A stretch of DNA of 42,712 nt from an uncultured Bacteroidota bacterium (GTDB lineage Bacteria > Bacteroidota > Bacteroidia > Chitinophagales > Chitinophagaceae): contig CAIWBA010000291.1 in NCBI GenBank assembly GCA_903910765.1, positions 211,492 to 254,203 on the forward strand, written 5' to 3'. Below, in pieces: positions 21,001 through 30,787 of the stretch. Position numbers and translations under genes: made by a program. Under the pieces are notes generated by a model. It worked only from the letters and a program-made list of their open reading frames with translations, did no database searches and was not told where the DNA came from. Position 1 is the stretch's first letter, and every line of letters begins with the position of its first letter.

Positions 21001-21681
21001 ATTCATAAAGGTCATCCTAGTATTATTGCTGGAGGATCTGCTAATGTTACATGGAATAATTCTACGTACAATATTTCAAGACCTGCTTATACAATTGGTG
21101 AAACCATTCAAAGATATTTACCATTTAGTCATGCAATTCATTCAGAAACAACTGAAGCTGAATCGCAAAATGCATTTGGTGCTAAATATTATCAACAGGC
21201 AGTATATGTTGCACCATCTGCTGTAGTATTAGGTACTGCTGCCACTGCTATGAGAGAGAATCAATACCCAATTAAAATGGGATTTGTAAATAGCGATGAA
21301 TTCTTAGTTGGAAAATATACATGCGGAGCATATTTATATATTGCACCTCAGTCTCATTCAACAATTTCAGTAGACGGTCTTAGTCCTGCAGGTTCTCAAA
21401 AAATGTTAGAATTTGGAGCTGATTCAGCTATTAAAATTCCATTAATATTTCAATTTAGAGCATCTGATAAATTAGGGTTTGTTGGAGGTTGGAGATCAGC
21501 AGTTCCATCAGGATTAAAGAATGTAAGATATGCTAAGAAATTAGGTATTGATATTTACTCATTAAATTCAGTATTCTCTTTTGATGTTTTAGTTAGAACT
21601 CAATATGAAAAGGAAACCGCAGTAGTTACACCAGTTAGTGCTCTTTCAGTTTCATCAATAGGTGTTAGCGCATCTGCTTAA
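18070..21681 (+). CDS. Putative long tail fibre/virion protein (1203 aa) with coiled-coil and FN3-like domain
   Basis: Coiled coil AKEQAVSQIREIDTQISTTRANLNTNASLNESQKLKLQKDLSTLADTRATL; FN3-like WSIPTALTTAYGTQHVVQFKISYRTL...VEIRIKSLSEAGWPDSPVESAWSESILVEFP. Confidence 0.55.
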   Translation: MAADKSSLSDYLAELGVDINNLQEFLLKLSLILSTKSDSVTVTQTLQDGTKSDYLVPSFGYLSGRVNSIEQKFNDLLSGNANQLGVKDADGNLRKFELKDLSGVISDLENVGNTGVALPATFNYKTNWFFESFLNPLLYINVDTSTITTDSDINKFEVKRLIITSKDQTKLNYFDSTYKGQTNLIYSDVIADLGTRIIDYFEDESEVELPPSKNTVRGTFDILNILEDSSTSIIGGQTLTNAIRRYRLSTLKYSNISGPTIVEKTLVAGDILLAADNSEFKVDSVDSNSRTVILSLIFGTAGLKQGAAQLRIKPQLVKESIIQVNLGYNERNIIFLRPISDRLSVTTDKYSQGFGILTNELTITMNNGDQMTLSDFYGTFVSDFGMLFLSYAKEKKLPSSMGEAPNLVTVSSNNFKVIQTDQHIQDSDNTLAIKQKISAKEQAVSQIREIDTQISTTRANLNTNASLNESQKLKLQKDLSTLADTRATLTNTQQSLISDITTSIKSTPSFITNPTYRVRGFWSIPTALTTAYGTQHVVQFKISYRTLSKTGSSKTADQLEFVDASGNKVTGAFSPWTEFLSKARTKKLNTLTGFYEWSDENISDPNEVNSNQLDIPIKKGEVVEIRIKSLSEAGWPDSPVESAWSESILVEFPAGIETAEDATIVSQQAFADETRINFQSELNAKGLDIHLSSAFTTRDKYFAHKSEDIASGFFSSDGSVVDLYTKVKSISDSISAVQTALSTGAGALSVSIIDQLGNQQSVTNGQSLELFAGYYKDLIKDTSVVPVLYNHGKILATQYLIQLQNTSQTALQLISTLNGGLAEVAPASNAYINPTVNYHANLRYDRSPLVINNSISSSISGFVQKDGYQSSQVKSQYIYSRYKSVTLADTLYSGDGVNGDGDSSGSIYSPSTSNYAYDGVTIGTTKVPYSDGHYLPFNPTTSAPLYSPAGAVTNSNIWNGVVTSNIPQGGGQVSEFCIHKGHPSIIAGGSANVTWNNSTYNISRPAYTIGETIQRYLPFSHAIHSETTEAESQNAFGAKYYQQAVYVAPSAVVLGTAATAMRENQYPIKMGFVNSDEFLVGKYTCGAYLYIAPQSHSTISVDGLSPAGSQKMLEFGADSAIKIPLIFQFRASDKLGFVGGWRSAVPSGLKNVRYAKKLGIDIYSLNSVFSFDVLVRTQYEKETAVVTPVSALSVSSIGVSASA

Positions 21682-21696
21682 AATAAAAAATAGATA

Positions 21697-24600
21697 GTGA
21701 TAAATCCAAATTTAACATATACCCAACTGGCTGAGAGAAATGTTAGTTTTCAATTACTTAGAACTAATCCAAAATTAACAACTAATATAAAATTAACAGT
21801 TGATTCAGGTGGCGATTTATGGCTTAATTCGATTAATGCAAATTCTCAACTAGCTAGTCAAAAATATAAAAGATTTTCAATTACTGAAAAGTCAAACCAT
21901 GAAGTTAATTTACATAGATTTTATGATAATGGAAGTACTCCACCAAACATATCATATCAGTTAGGTTCAACTATTGGATTAACTGCAGTTGCTAAAGATT
22001 TAAAGGATCAATATGATTTTGACCTATATACTAGTGGTGCTAAATACCTAACTGATAAACAGTACCCTGAAAAATTTACGTATTTTGCTCCAATTTATTT
22101 AGATAAAGTACTTCCTAAGAAATTTGTAATTTTTAAAATTCCAGGAGCATCTAACTATACGGCAGGTCAAGGTAAATCAAATTCATCTACTTTAACAACT
22201 CAACAATTTGCAAGTGACCTTTTTACAAATGCCCAAATTGTAAAAATATTTGACTTAAGCGAATCTTCTAAAATTGGAAAATATTTAACTAATATTTCAA
22301 AGAATCCAATGTTTACAGATAATCCTCTTTATGTTAATTATAAAAGTGGCGGTTATTCAATTTATAGAGGAGCCTCAATTTCTTCAGGTACATATGTTGA
22401 ATTACCTGAACTAGTTAGTACGGTATTAAGTAGAGCATTACCATTATTAAAGGTTGAACAATTTGTAACTTTAGGTTTTGAACGTAATAATATAGTTCAT
22501 CCAAAAATCCTAAATTTAGAATTTCTATTTGATGATAGTACGGCAAATCCATATGAATTTAATCGATATTTTGGAGTTTATTGTAATGATATTGATCTTG
22601 AAGAGTTTGAATTTAATTTAGATACAATGTATGAATTGAGCTTGACTCAAGGTACCTCAGATAATGATCAAATTTTCCCAATACATTTTAATCAATCAGA
22701 CGATATTTCTTTTAACTTAACTAATACAGATGGTGTTAAATTAAGAGCTATGGGAATAGCTCAAGATTTATCAGATATTTATGCTAACCGTACAAGTAAA
22801 GATACCTTATTTTTTCCATACCTAAAAACAAAGGACCAACAAATCCATTTAATTAAACCATTATCTTGGAATCAATCTGATACCTTAGTTGATTTTAGAT
22901 TAGATGATACTCAATTTGATTTAGGCTTAACATTTGGTCCAACTAACTTAATTACTCAAGAAATTGCCAGCTTATCAACCGTTAACGCTAAATCTACACT
23001 ATTGGTAGAGATTTTAAACACTCCAAAACATTTAGATAAATTAAGAGTATATCATCCAAGTGGATCAAACTTTAGTCTATCTGATAATGGCGGTAAATAT
23101 GACGAACTGGTTTTTGTATCTGGTTATTTTACAGGTAATGAAAGCTATTCATTATCATATTTACCAGTTACTGGAGGTTCGGTAATATACATTAATGCAG
23201 ATAGAGACTTAGACCAAATTGCTGAAGCCATTGTTAATGTAGTTAGCGACCTTAATGATTCATCAATTACTGGAGTTAGTATGAATACTCATGCATTTAT
23301 TCAAGTTCAAAGTTATGGAGATACCTATGGTTCCCTAAAAATTAGGTCATTAGAACAGGTAACAACTATTCCAAAATTTAAAATAAACGATAAACATACA
23401 ACTGACCTAATATTTGCAGATGGCGGATTTTTAAATAGACCACATCCAATTATTGCATTAGGTAATGCAACTAAATTAGTAGATCAATTTGATAATATTG
23501 TTGTAAAAACAACTCAAAACTGGTCAAAGATTAGCAGAATTTGTAATTTAACGGATTCAATTAAGACCGGTTTATCTGATGCTGCTCAAGCGCAAGCAAT
23601 TATTGATTTTAAAACAAAGGCATCAATTGCACTAGTTGATAAAGAAACAGTTAAGGTTGACTATAATAAAATTGAAATTAGAAAAAATTTCAAACCATCA
23701 ATTGGCGTACTATCCATTTTTGAAACAATGGATTTTAATTTCTCTACCTATACTAGTGACTATTCTAGAAATTTATTACTTGATTTGTATAAGGATTTTT
23801 ATATTCCAGAAAATATACTATTATTGGATTTTACCAAATATACATATAAATTAATTGGAGATGGTACAGTTTCAATAAATGGAACAACCTATTCTTCTAA
23901 TACTTTAGGAAATCCACTAATTTGGCAAAATACTGCATCTTTATCAAAATATACAGTTACATCAAATGGACCAAGCGGTAAACCTATTTTAGTATATGGT
24001 TTAAAATTACCAAATACAACACTTGATCCAACTAGCTCTGCATACCCAAATCGTTTAGATATTCCGTGGTATGATGAATCTAATGATATTGAAAATTATA
24101 TTGGCACATTTTCTATAAAAGCAGACCATGTTCCAATTGATCCAACTTTACCAACATATAATTATCGAGATAAATTTACACAAAGTAATTTATCTAGTGA
24201 ATACCATGCATATTTAGAAAATTATATAAAAGACTTTGCAACTGATGGCAGAGTAATTCCATATATTACTAAATGGGGAATTACTGACTCAACTGATGTT
24301 AGAGGTAATCCATATAGACTAAATTCAGATATTCTTTTTGGAAAGGATAATTTTGGATCGTCTCATAGAGAAACTTCAACTACTCCTGAGAAATTAACAC
24401 ATGAGTGGTTTTATATTGAATCAAATTTTGGATATACTCAAGATGTTTCATTAGCTCGAAATAATTTCTACTATTTTGATCAGCCATTATTAATTAGCGA
24501 ATTAATTAGTTCAGCTAATTATTTTGATGAATACTTTACCTATATTCCAACCGTAAATGGAGTTCAAGTAGGTCGACCTCAATACAGATATTCATTATTA

Positions 24601-27468
24601 TCTAAAAATAAATTTACTGGACAATATGAAACTGTTTTTAAAGGTTCACTATTTAGATTTTATGAATTAACCCGAAGTCAAACGCCAGTTTCAAATTCAA
24701 CCAGATTTGAAGACTATAAATTTACAACTCTCTTAAAACCAGTTAAGGAAGACCCACGAGTTGTTAAACAACCAGTTAAATATAGAATAATTGAAAATAC
24801 CAATTCTAAATCAATTACAGCATTAATTGAATTAGCAGTAGGTGATAAATCACAACTTAGTGATTCTATATTTTTACATAATTGGAATACAGCAGAATCT
24901 CCAAATACCGGTTCAATTAGTCAAACTTCATTATTTAATCATACAATTAAATCAAAATCCGTAACTTATCAAATTGATATAACCGTTAATGCCTCTACTC
25001 TAACTGAATACCAAAACTTAATATCTGGAGTAACCACTATACCGAGTTTAGCATTAGGGCAAACTGCTCATATCATCTACTCTGATATATCTGGATTTAT
25101 TATATCTTCAATTATTGCAACTCCAGGGTCTATTGTATATTCTGATATACTTGTAGATAAAATTGCAACTGGCGATAAATTAGGTAATAGAGTATATGCA
25201 ACTGTACAAAAAGGAGTTACGGCAGTGTTAGCAAGTGGAACATATCAAGTTTCAATGATCACTGCCTATTTTGAAGATGCTTGGGAAAATAATGGTACTG
25301 ACCCACTTATAACACTTGCGTCAGGTCAAATTTATGATCAAACTAATCCAGCTGTAATTAACTCATCAACTGCTCAATTGTTTATACATAATACATCATT
25401 TGCTGATCCAGCAAATACATATTTTAATGATCCAGGTGGAATTGACCAATCTGCTAAACTTGATATATTATTAAATACTGCATGGACTCCAAGATTTAGC
25501 ATATTATCTAATAGTTATAATTCTGAAATTATTTTTGATAAAATTTCAACTACTGGCTACTCATCAAATATTTATGATATTGCTGTAAACTATGTATCTG
25601 GAAGTCTTAGTGGTGGACCTGTATTTTTATTTAAAACTCAGTGGTTTATACCAGAATATACAAATTCAAATACACCAGCTCAATATGCTTTTACTATAGA
25701 AAATTCAACTGCCTATTTTGATTCAATGTTTGGAGATTACCGAATTGAATTTGATCAAAATGAAGTATCAAACTTAACTCACTCTTTTTTATATTATGCA
25801 AAAAGCAAAAAATATAATAATGATATTAATGCATACTCTACTATTAAATTATCAAGAGGAGTTGACCTATCAAGCAGTGGAATTCACATAAACTCAACGA
25901 CTCTACTTCCTGACTATACTCAAACTGTAAAACTTGTAGGTCTTGAAAGTTATGATTCATCTGCTGATTCTGAAATTAATCAAGTGAGTCTTAATTTTGC
26001 ACCAATTTATATTATTAAACCTGGAGAAAAGAATTTTATTGTACAACGTAATCCGCTAGTTTCAATAACGCCAGGCGCATTAGCTGACTCATATATCACA
26101 AAGGATGGAGTTGATGGAGCATTTCAAAATGTTGTTAATTTTACAGCAAGTGCAAATCCTCTAACCCTAGTTAGTCCAAGTCCTAATAGTTTAGGAGATC
26201 TTGCTAATTTTGCGTATACTGAATCTGGATTACCTACTGGAATTACCTATAATTGGATAAATGATGCTAACCATTTTCAAATATTTGGAGGTATCAATTA
26301 TTTCCAAAAAGTATTTGAAAATTTATCATTTGCTAAATTCCTTCAACTATTAGATAAAAATCAAAGTGCAATAAGTTGGGAATCATATACGAATGGTATA
26401 CTAAATAATTATAAAACACTATCAATTGAAATAGTTGATGCTGATACAATTAGTAAATCAACAATTATTAATATTACACCAGACCAAGTAAATGAAGGTA
26501 GTATTAATACAATTGCTGGATATACCTTAACTGAGGTACCGTCTACTCAATATGAAGTTAATAGATATTCTGCAAATTACGAAATAATTACTACTCCAAT
26601 TGCTGGATTCAAATATAATTTTTCAATAAATTCAAATAGTTTACCAGGTGCAAATATTTGCCTAAACCCAGATGTTGATAACTTCTTTATTATACCAGAC
26701 TTTGAATATGTTAAATACTCAAAAGAGAGTATATTGGATCTTGAAAATAGTAAAAATTATTCAGCAGTTTATCCATTAATTAATGAGACTCCAATTGCTC
26801 GTACTAATTTTAATAGTTTAGCATCAAGTTGGGATTACGGGTATCATTATAAATCATTAACTAAAGCTTCAGTAATTGGAGTTCCAGGTAGTAGACGAAT
26901 TGTTGAAGATTACTCATTTATTTCAAAATTACTAAATTTACCTAATGAATTTATAATTGAAGACTTTACCTCATCTCAACTTACACTTGAGCTATTTAAA
27001 ACATCTCAAGCAACTGAGGCAGATATTGTATTTGCAAATTATGCTGATCAAGTTAAATTTAAAATTAATATATCCGCTCTAATTACCAAGACTCTATCAA
27101 ATAATGGATTGCGTACTGAGTTTCAAAAATTCTTTAAATATGCAGATGGATCACCAATTATAGAAGATTCTGAGTTTCTTGGAGAATTAACATTTGAGGA
27201 ATTTCTTTCACAATATTGCCTACTTAACCTAATTCAACTATATAATGTTGATCAGTTTGAGTTTTATGAATTAGACGATCGTACCATTCAAGGTAATTTG
27301 GTAGAATTTACTCAAGTTAGCTATAATTCACTTAGTAATTTAGGTTACGACTTAATCAAAAATATACAAATAAATAATACCAAATCAAGCGTAGTTGAAG
27401 GTTCAATTTTATTGAAACCTAACACTGGGGTTAAATTGGTTCCAAAAATAAAAATTAAATTCATTTAA
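21697..27468 (+). CDS. Giant virion structural protein (1923 aa), function unknown
   Basis: One uninterrupted ORF starting with GTG (GTGATAAATCCAAAT = MINPN); beta-rich composition, in the structural cluster. Confidence 0.55.
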   Translation: MINPNLTYTQLAERNVSFQLLRTNPKLTTNIKLTVDSGGDLWLNSINANSQLASQKYKRFSITEKSNHEVNLHRFYDNGSTPPNISYQLGSTIGLTAVAKDLKDQYDFDLYTSGAKYLTDKQYPEKFTYFAPIYLDKVLPKKFVIFKIPGASNYTAGQGKSNSSTLTTQQFASDLFTNAQIVKIFDLSESSKIGKYLTNISKNPMFTDNPLYVNYKSGGYSIYRGASISSGTYVELPELVSTVLSRALPLLKVEQFVTLGFERNNIVHPKILNLEFLFDDSTANPYEFNRYFGVYCNDIDLEEFEFNLDTMYELSLTQGTSDNDQIFPIHFNQSDDISFNLTNTDGVKLRAMGIAQDLSDIYANRTSKDTLFFPYLKTKDQQIHLIKPLSWNQSDTLVDFRLDDTQFDLGLTFGPTNLITQEIASLSTVNAKSTLLVEILNTPKHLDKLRVYHPSGSNFSLSDNGGKYDELVFVSGYFTGNESYSLSYLPVTGGSVIYINADRDLDQIAEAIVNVVSDLNDSSITGVSMNTHAFIQVQSYGDTYGSLKIRSLEQVTTIPKFKINDKHTTDLIFADGGFLNRPHPIIALGNATKLVDQFDNIVVKTTQNWSKISRICNLTDSIKTGLSDAAQAQAIIDFKTKASIALVDKETVKVDYNKIEIRKNFKPSIGVLSIFETMDFNFSTYTSDYSRNLLLDLYKDFYIPENILLLDFTKYTYKLIGDGTVSINGTTYSSNTLGNPLIWQNTASLSKYTVTSNGPSGKPILVYGLKLPNTTLDPTSSAYPNRLDIPWYDESNDIENYIGTFSIKADHVPIDPTLPTYNYRDKFTQSNLSSEYHAYLENYIKDFATDGRVIPYITKWGITDSTDVRGNPYRLNSDILFGKDNFGSSHRETSTTPEKLTHEWFYIESNFGYTQDVSLARNNFYYFDQPLLISELISSANYFDEYFTYIPTVNGVQVGRPQYRYSLLSKNKFTGQYETVFKGSLFRFYELTRSQTPVSNSTRFEDYKFTTLLKPVKEDPRVVKQPVKYRIIENTNSKSITALIELAVGDKSQLSDSIFLHNWNTAESPNTGSISQTSLFNHTIKSKSVTYQIDITVNASTLTEYQNLISGVTTIPSLALGQTAHIIYSDISGFIISSIIATPGSIVYSDILVDKIATGDKLGNRVYATVQKGVTAVLASGTYQVSMITAYFEDAWENNGTDPLITLASGQIYDQTNPAVINSSTAQLFIHNTSFADPANTYFNDPGGIDQSAKLDILLNTAWTPRFSILSNSYNSEIIFDKISTTGYSSNIYDIAVNYVSGSLSGGPVFLFKTQWFIPEYTNSNTPAQYAFTIENSTAYFDSMFGDYRIEFDQNEVSNLTHSFLYYAKSKKYNNDINAYSTIKLSRGVDLSSSGIHINSTTLLPDYTQTVKLVGLESYDSSADSEINQVSLNFAPIYIIKPGEKNFIVQRNPLVSITPGALADSYITKDGVDGAFQNVVNFTASANPLTLVSPSPNSLGDLANFAYTESGLPTGITYNWINDANHFQIFGGINYFQKVFENLSFAKFLQLLDKNQSAISWESYTNGILNNYKTLSIEIVDADTISKSTIINITPDQVNEGSINTIAGYTLTEVPSTQYEVNRYSANYEIITTPIAGFKYNFSINSNSLPGANICLNPDVDNFFIIPDFEYVKYSKESILDLENSKNYSAVYPLINETPIARTNFNSLASSWDYGYHYKSLTKASVIGVPGSRRIVEDYSFISKLLNLPNEFIIEDFTSSQLTLELFKTSQATEADIVFANYADQVKFKINISALITKTLSNNGLRTEFQKFFKYADGSPIIEDSEFLGELTFEEFLSQYCLLNLIQLYNVDQFEFYELDDRTIQGNLVEFTQVSYNSLSNLGYDLIKNIQINNTKSSVVEGSILLKPNTGVKLVPKIKIKFI

Positions 27469-29921
27469 TGTCAGTAATCATAAATCTTAAGGAAATCTTT
27501 GCAGCCGACAGTCAAATTGATATTTCAAGTAAAGTAAATTTTAACTTTAATCAATTAATTGCACTAGGAATTGGACAAACTGGTCCGATTGGACCAGATG
27601 GTCTAGAAGGACCGGCCGGCCCAATTGGTCCAGATGGTCCAGCTGGACCAGTAGGTTCTATTATTTTTGGAGAAACCCCAACCTCAATTACCCCACCAAT
27701 AAGCCCTCCATCTGGAATGAGAGTTGATGATCTTTTAATAACTAGTGATTCAATACTTAAAAAAGTAGATATTGATCCATTAATTCCAGCAACTGCCACT
27801 GGTTGGGAAAAGCTAACTGATTTTAATTCATTAGTATTATCAGCGCTAGGTTCAAATGTTTCACCATATGTTCAATTAACTGGAAATTCTAGAATTATTA
27901 AACCTAGAATTACGTCAGGTTTAGATCTAACTAACGCTAGCAGTCCTGCACCTAATTATCAAACTCCTGGACTTGGTGTAAATTACCAAACGGTTCTCTA
28001 TAATTTTAATGAACTTAAGACCAGTTCAGTAATTATGAATGGCTCAGGTAATATTGTACTAGCCACAAATGGATCATCAACTGTTCCATTTGATTCAACT
28101 AGCGGAGGAGTTAACCTTATTACTAATGTTATAACAGCTGCCTCAATTAGCGGCCATGGATTAGCAAATAAACAATATATAACGTATTCTTCAGAATCAG
28201 GTTCAGTAATTGGAGGACTAACTAATTACGCTGGATATTACGTACTTTATATAGATGCGTATACTTTTAAATTATGCGATACTGAATTAGATGTAGATAA
28301 TGCTAACCCTAAAGATCTTACTAGTTATGGTACAGGTACTCATATCTTAATAACATACCCATCTACTGCTGAGAAAATATTTCCAGCAACTGCAAACTTA
28401 TCAATATACTCTGTATTTGGAAATGACGCAACTCTAGCTAAAGAATTTGCAACTTCAAGTAAAGGGTATCGATCTCAACTTGAATTAGGTTCAGTGGACA
28501 CATTACCTACAGCATATGATATAAATGGAACAATCACTAGCGCAAATTATGTAATTAGTCCAAGTTTTGAAAATTTAAAGGTCAAAAAATATAGAGTAGG
28601 AAGTTATAGTGCAAATGAAGATTATCCTGGAACTTATTATTTAAGAGCTGAATATGATCTTTCTTCTGCTGGTGGAACTACTGCTGAAGCTTTTTCTCCA
28701 AGAAGAAATAGTGAGCAAATTTGGAAAATCAATAAAATTGAAGGGACTCATGATTCCGGCCAAACATTTGAACTTAAATTAACTACCTCAAATCTATTAG
28801 CAGTTAATGAAAGTAGTAGTGGAGTAACAGTTGACGGTTTATTTTTAAAACGTGGAACATTAGATGGAGGTGGAGGTTCAGGTTATATTGGATTTGGATT
28901 TGACCCAAGCGATGTAACTAAAGCCAAAGTAGATGCATCTAGTGATATTACAACAGTTTCATTTAATGGAGTTGCAATTGAATTAAAAAAAGGATCAGAT
29001 TTTGCAACCTTTGAAATAGATACCATTATTTTTGATGGTGATCCTTGTTTATTAATTACTGCACCATTTAGTACAGTTACTAATATTGCTGGAGCCTCAT
29101 ATGAAACTGTTAATTATACTAAAAATGTAATTACCACTGGTAATTCTACACAAACTGCAAGTAATGGAAATATTCAATTAACTGCAAGTAATGCAGCTAA
29201 GTTCATTGCACTAAATAATGCAATCAAAGTAAAAGCAGATCGTCTTGCTCAAGGTATTCCATTTCCGGTAACTCAAGTTTTATCAAGTGATGCAAATACT
29301 CTAGATGACTATGAAGAAGGTACCTCAATTAACCCATTAAAAATTCTTCGATACTATCCCAATCCGGCTCCAGGTGCTCCGATTGGGTCATATATAACTG
29401 GTTTAGTTAATTGTGATGGTATTGCATCATTTGTTACCTCTCAATCATTTTCATATACTAAAATAGGCCAAGTAGTTTCAATTAATGCAGATATCACATT
29501 AAATCTAAATTATTGGCCAGCTGATGGAGAAGAAGTATATCCATTTGGTCCAACCTGGACATATAGTGGAATCGGAGTTTCTTTACCGTTTGCATGTAAT
29601 TCAAGTGGTGTAAATTTATCAATTATGATATATGACGAGTCAACGGTTCCACCGCTTGTTCCATCAATCCTACTCTCTATTAATAATACATATATGAATT
29701 ATACTGGCCATGCTATTGCCGGCACTGACGCAACCCTTGCATACATATACTTATATACTCCAAATACTATCCCTGCAGATAATAGCACAATAATACCCAC
29801 TCAATCTAATCGATTTACTTTATTAGATAGTGCTTCTAGAAGTCCATATGACGATCTTGGCGCTGGCGAATATTCATCAGCTGCAGTTATTAAAATTTCA
29901 GGTTCATATACAGTTGCCTAA
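27468..29921 (+). CDS. Tail fibre-like protein (817 aa) with short Pro-containing collagen-like segment
   Basis: ATG overlaps the previous TAA (TAATG). Collagen-like GQTGPIGPDGLEGPAGPIGPDGPAGPVGS at 27573-27659. Confidence 0.65.
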   Translation: MSVIINLKEIFAADSQIDISSKVNFNFNQLIALGIGQTGPIGPDGLEGPAGPIGPDGPAGPVGSIIFGETPTSITPPISPPSGMRVDDLLITSDSILKKVDIDPLIPATATGWEKLTDFNSLVLSALGSNVSPYVQLTGNSRIIKPRITSGLDLTNASSPAPNYQTPGLGVNYQTVLYNFNELKTSSVIMNGSGNIVLATNGSSTVPFDSTSGGVNLITNVITAASISGHGLANKQYITYSSESGSVIGGLTNYAGYYVLYIDAYTFKLCDTELDVDNANPKDLTSYGTGTHILITYPSTAEKIFPATANLSIYSVFGNDATLAKEFATSSKGYRSQLELGSVDTLPTAYDINGTITSANYVISPSFENLKVKKYRVGSYSANEDYPGTYYLRAEYDLSSAGGTTAEAFSPRRNSEQIWKINKIEGTHDSGQTFELKLTTSNLLAVNESSSGVTVDGLFLKRGTLDGGGGSGYIGFGFDPSDVTKAKVDASSDITTVSFNGVAIELKKGSDFATFEIDTIIFDGDPCLLITAPFSTVTNIAGASYETVNYTKNVITTGNSTQTASNGNIQLTASNAAKFIALNNAIKVKADRLAQGIPFPVTQVLSSDANTLDDYEEGTSINPLKILRYYPNPAPGAPIGSYITGLVNCDGIASFVTSQSFSYTKIGQVVSINADITLNLNYWPADGEEVYPFGPTWTYSGIGVSLPFACNSSGVNLSIMIYDESTVPPLVPSILLSINNTYMNYTGHAIAGTDATLAYIYLYTPNTIPADNSTIIPTQSNRFTLLDSASRSPYDDLGAGEYSSAAVIKISGSYTVA

Positions 29922-30709
29922 ACTTTAAGTTTAAATGGAATCGCCTTCTTTTTCTCAAGAAGGCGATTGCAGTCTAATAAGACATTTGCATCAAATCCAT
30001 GACTTGGATTCATTACTTTATTTAGCAAAATAATATCTTTAGTTAAGGATATCCCATCAGACAAGACTACTTGATCTGTACCTGAAACAACAATAACATT
30101 TTTATCAGGTTGAAAATCTGTAAGATCCGGTTTTTCAGCTAATAGTCTATCTCTAAACTCGCTATTTTTAAGATTAGGTAAACTCAATACAGCCTTTCGG
30201 CTAACTGAATATCCTAAACTTCTATTACTCTTCATATTTAGGGTATAAATTTCATACCTGTCTAATTTAGTAGATTTACAGACAATATAAATCTTTTCCT
30301 GTTTATGTATATTAATATTATTAAAATGAAAGTGTAGATTTTCAAGTACTGGAATCTGTTTTTCAAGATATTTCTGTAATACCTCAGATAGGATCTTGGA
30401 TCCCATCTTCATGATAGATTTACCATTAGAGTCATCTGGTTGAGCAAGTTGATTTACCACATCCATTAAATGAGTGTGTGCCCTAACTGCATTCAAATGT
30501 GAATCGTAGACCTTTTTATCTGCAATTATTGTATTGATATTTAGGTAATGAAATACAATTTCGTAAAAGTTTAAAAAGTCATTCTGTAAATTGGTGAGAT
30601 ACTTTTTCTGTGCATCCAATAGGATATACGTATAGTATTCTAGATCAACAAAGTTCGCTTGGCATAACCACATTGGGTCAAGCACAAGCTTCGGGTTTAA
30701 AGGTTTCAT
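29918..30709 (-). CDS. Conserved-unknown protein (263 aa), transcribed against the surrounding structural genes
   Basis: Full ORF MKPLNPKLVLDPMWLCQANFVDLEYYTY...KKKAIPFKLKV; its TAG overlaps the convergent TAA of the 817-aa gene; no family recognised. Confidence 0.6.
   Translation of the reverse strand: MKPLNPKLVLDPMWLCQANFVDLEYYTYILLDAQKKYLTNLQNDFLNFYEIVFHYLNINTIIADKKVYDSHLNAVRAHTHLMDVVNQLAQPDDSNGKSIMKMGSKILSEVLQKYLEKQIPVLENLHFHFNNINIHKQEKIYIVCKSTKLDRYEIYTLNMKSNRSLGYSVSRKAVLSLPNLKNSEFRDRLLAEKPDLTDFQPDKNVIVVSGTDQVVLSDGISLTKDIILLNKVMNPSHGFDANVLLDCNRLLEKKKAIPFKLKV
29939..29968. terminator. Perfect 12-bp hairpin (6-nt loop) at a convergent gene junction, inside the 3' coding end of the 263-aa ORF
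   Basis: AATCGCCTTCTT-TTTCTC-AAGAAGGCGATT, 18 nt after the plus-strand stop at 29921. No clear U-tract, so terminator function is inferred. Confidence 0.5.
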
Positions 30710-30736
30710 AAGTACCCCGATTTTCTTATTATTTAT

Positions 30737-30784
30737 TTTGGTCTAAAACAGCAATCCTCGACGATAAATAACAAAAAGACCAAA
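30737..30784. promoter_or_regulatory. 8-bp inverted repeat TTTGGTCT/AGACCAAA flanking a divergent AT-rich promoter-like core
   Basis: Arms 30737-30744 and 30777-30784, between minus gene start 30709 and plus gene start 30788. Confidence 0.5.
30763..30772 (+). promoter_or_regulatory. Candidate late-promoter element GATAAATAAC
   Basis: Shares ATAAATAAC with 1949-1958 (-) and 37794-37803 (+); 15 nt before ATG 30788. Confidence 0.45.
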
Positions 30785-30787
30785 TCA

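Noticed and set aside
21689-21705. GTGATAAATCC as a late promoter
   Set aside because: It overlaps the GTG start codon of the 1923-aa ORF, so it is better explained as coding sequence.
13675-23854. ORFs 13675..13863 (-), 16196..16459 (-), 19851..20060 (-), 20975..21226 (+), 23636..23854 (+)
   Set aside because: Embedded in larger structural ORFs, low-complexity alternate-frame translations.
27551-27799. Minus ORF with GPAGPSGPIGPAGPSRPSGPIG
   Set aside because: Antisense of the plus-strand collagen segment; Gly/Pro codons (GGN/CCN) are complementary, so collagen-like sequence appears on both strands.
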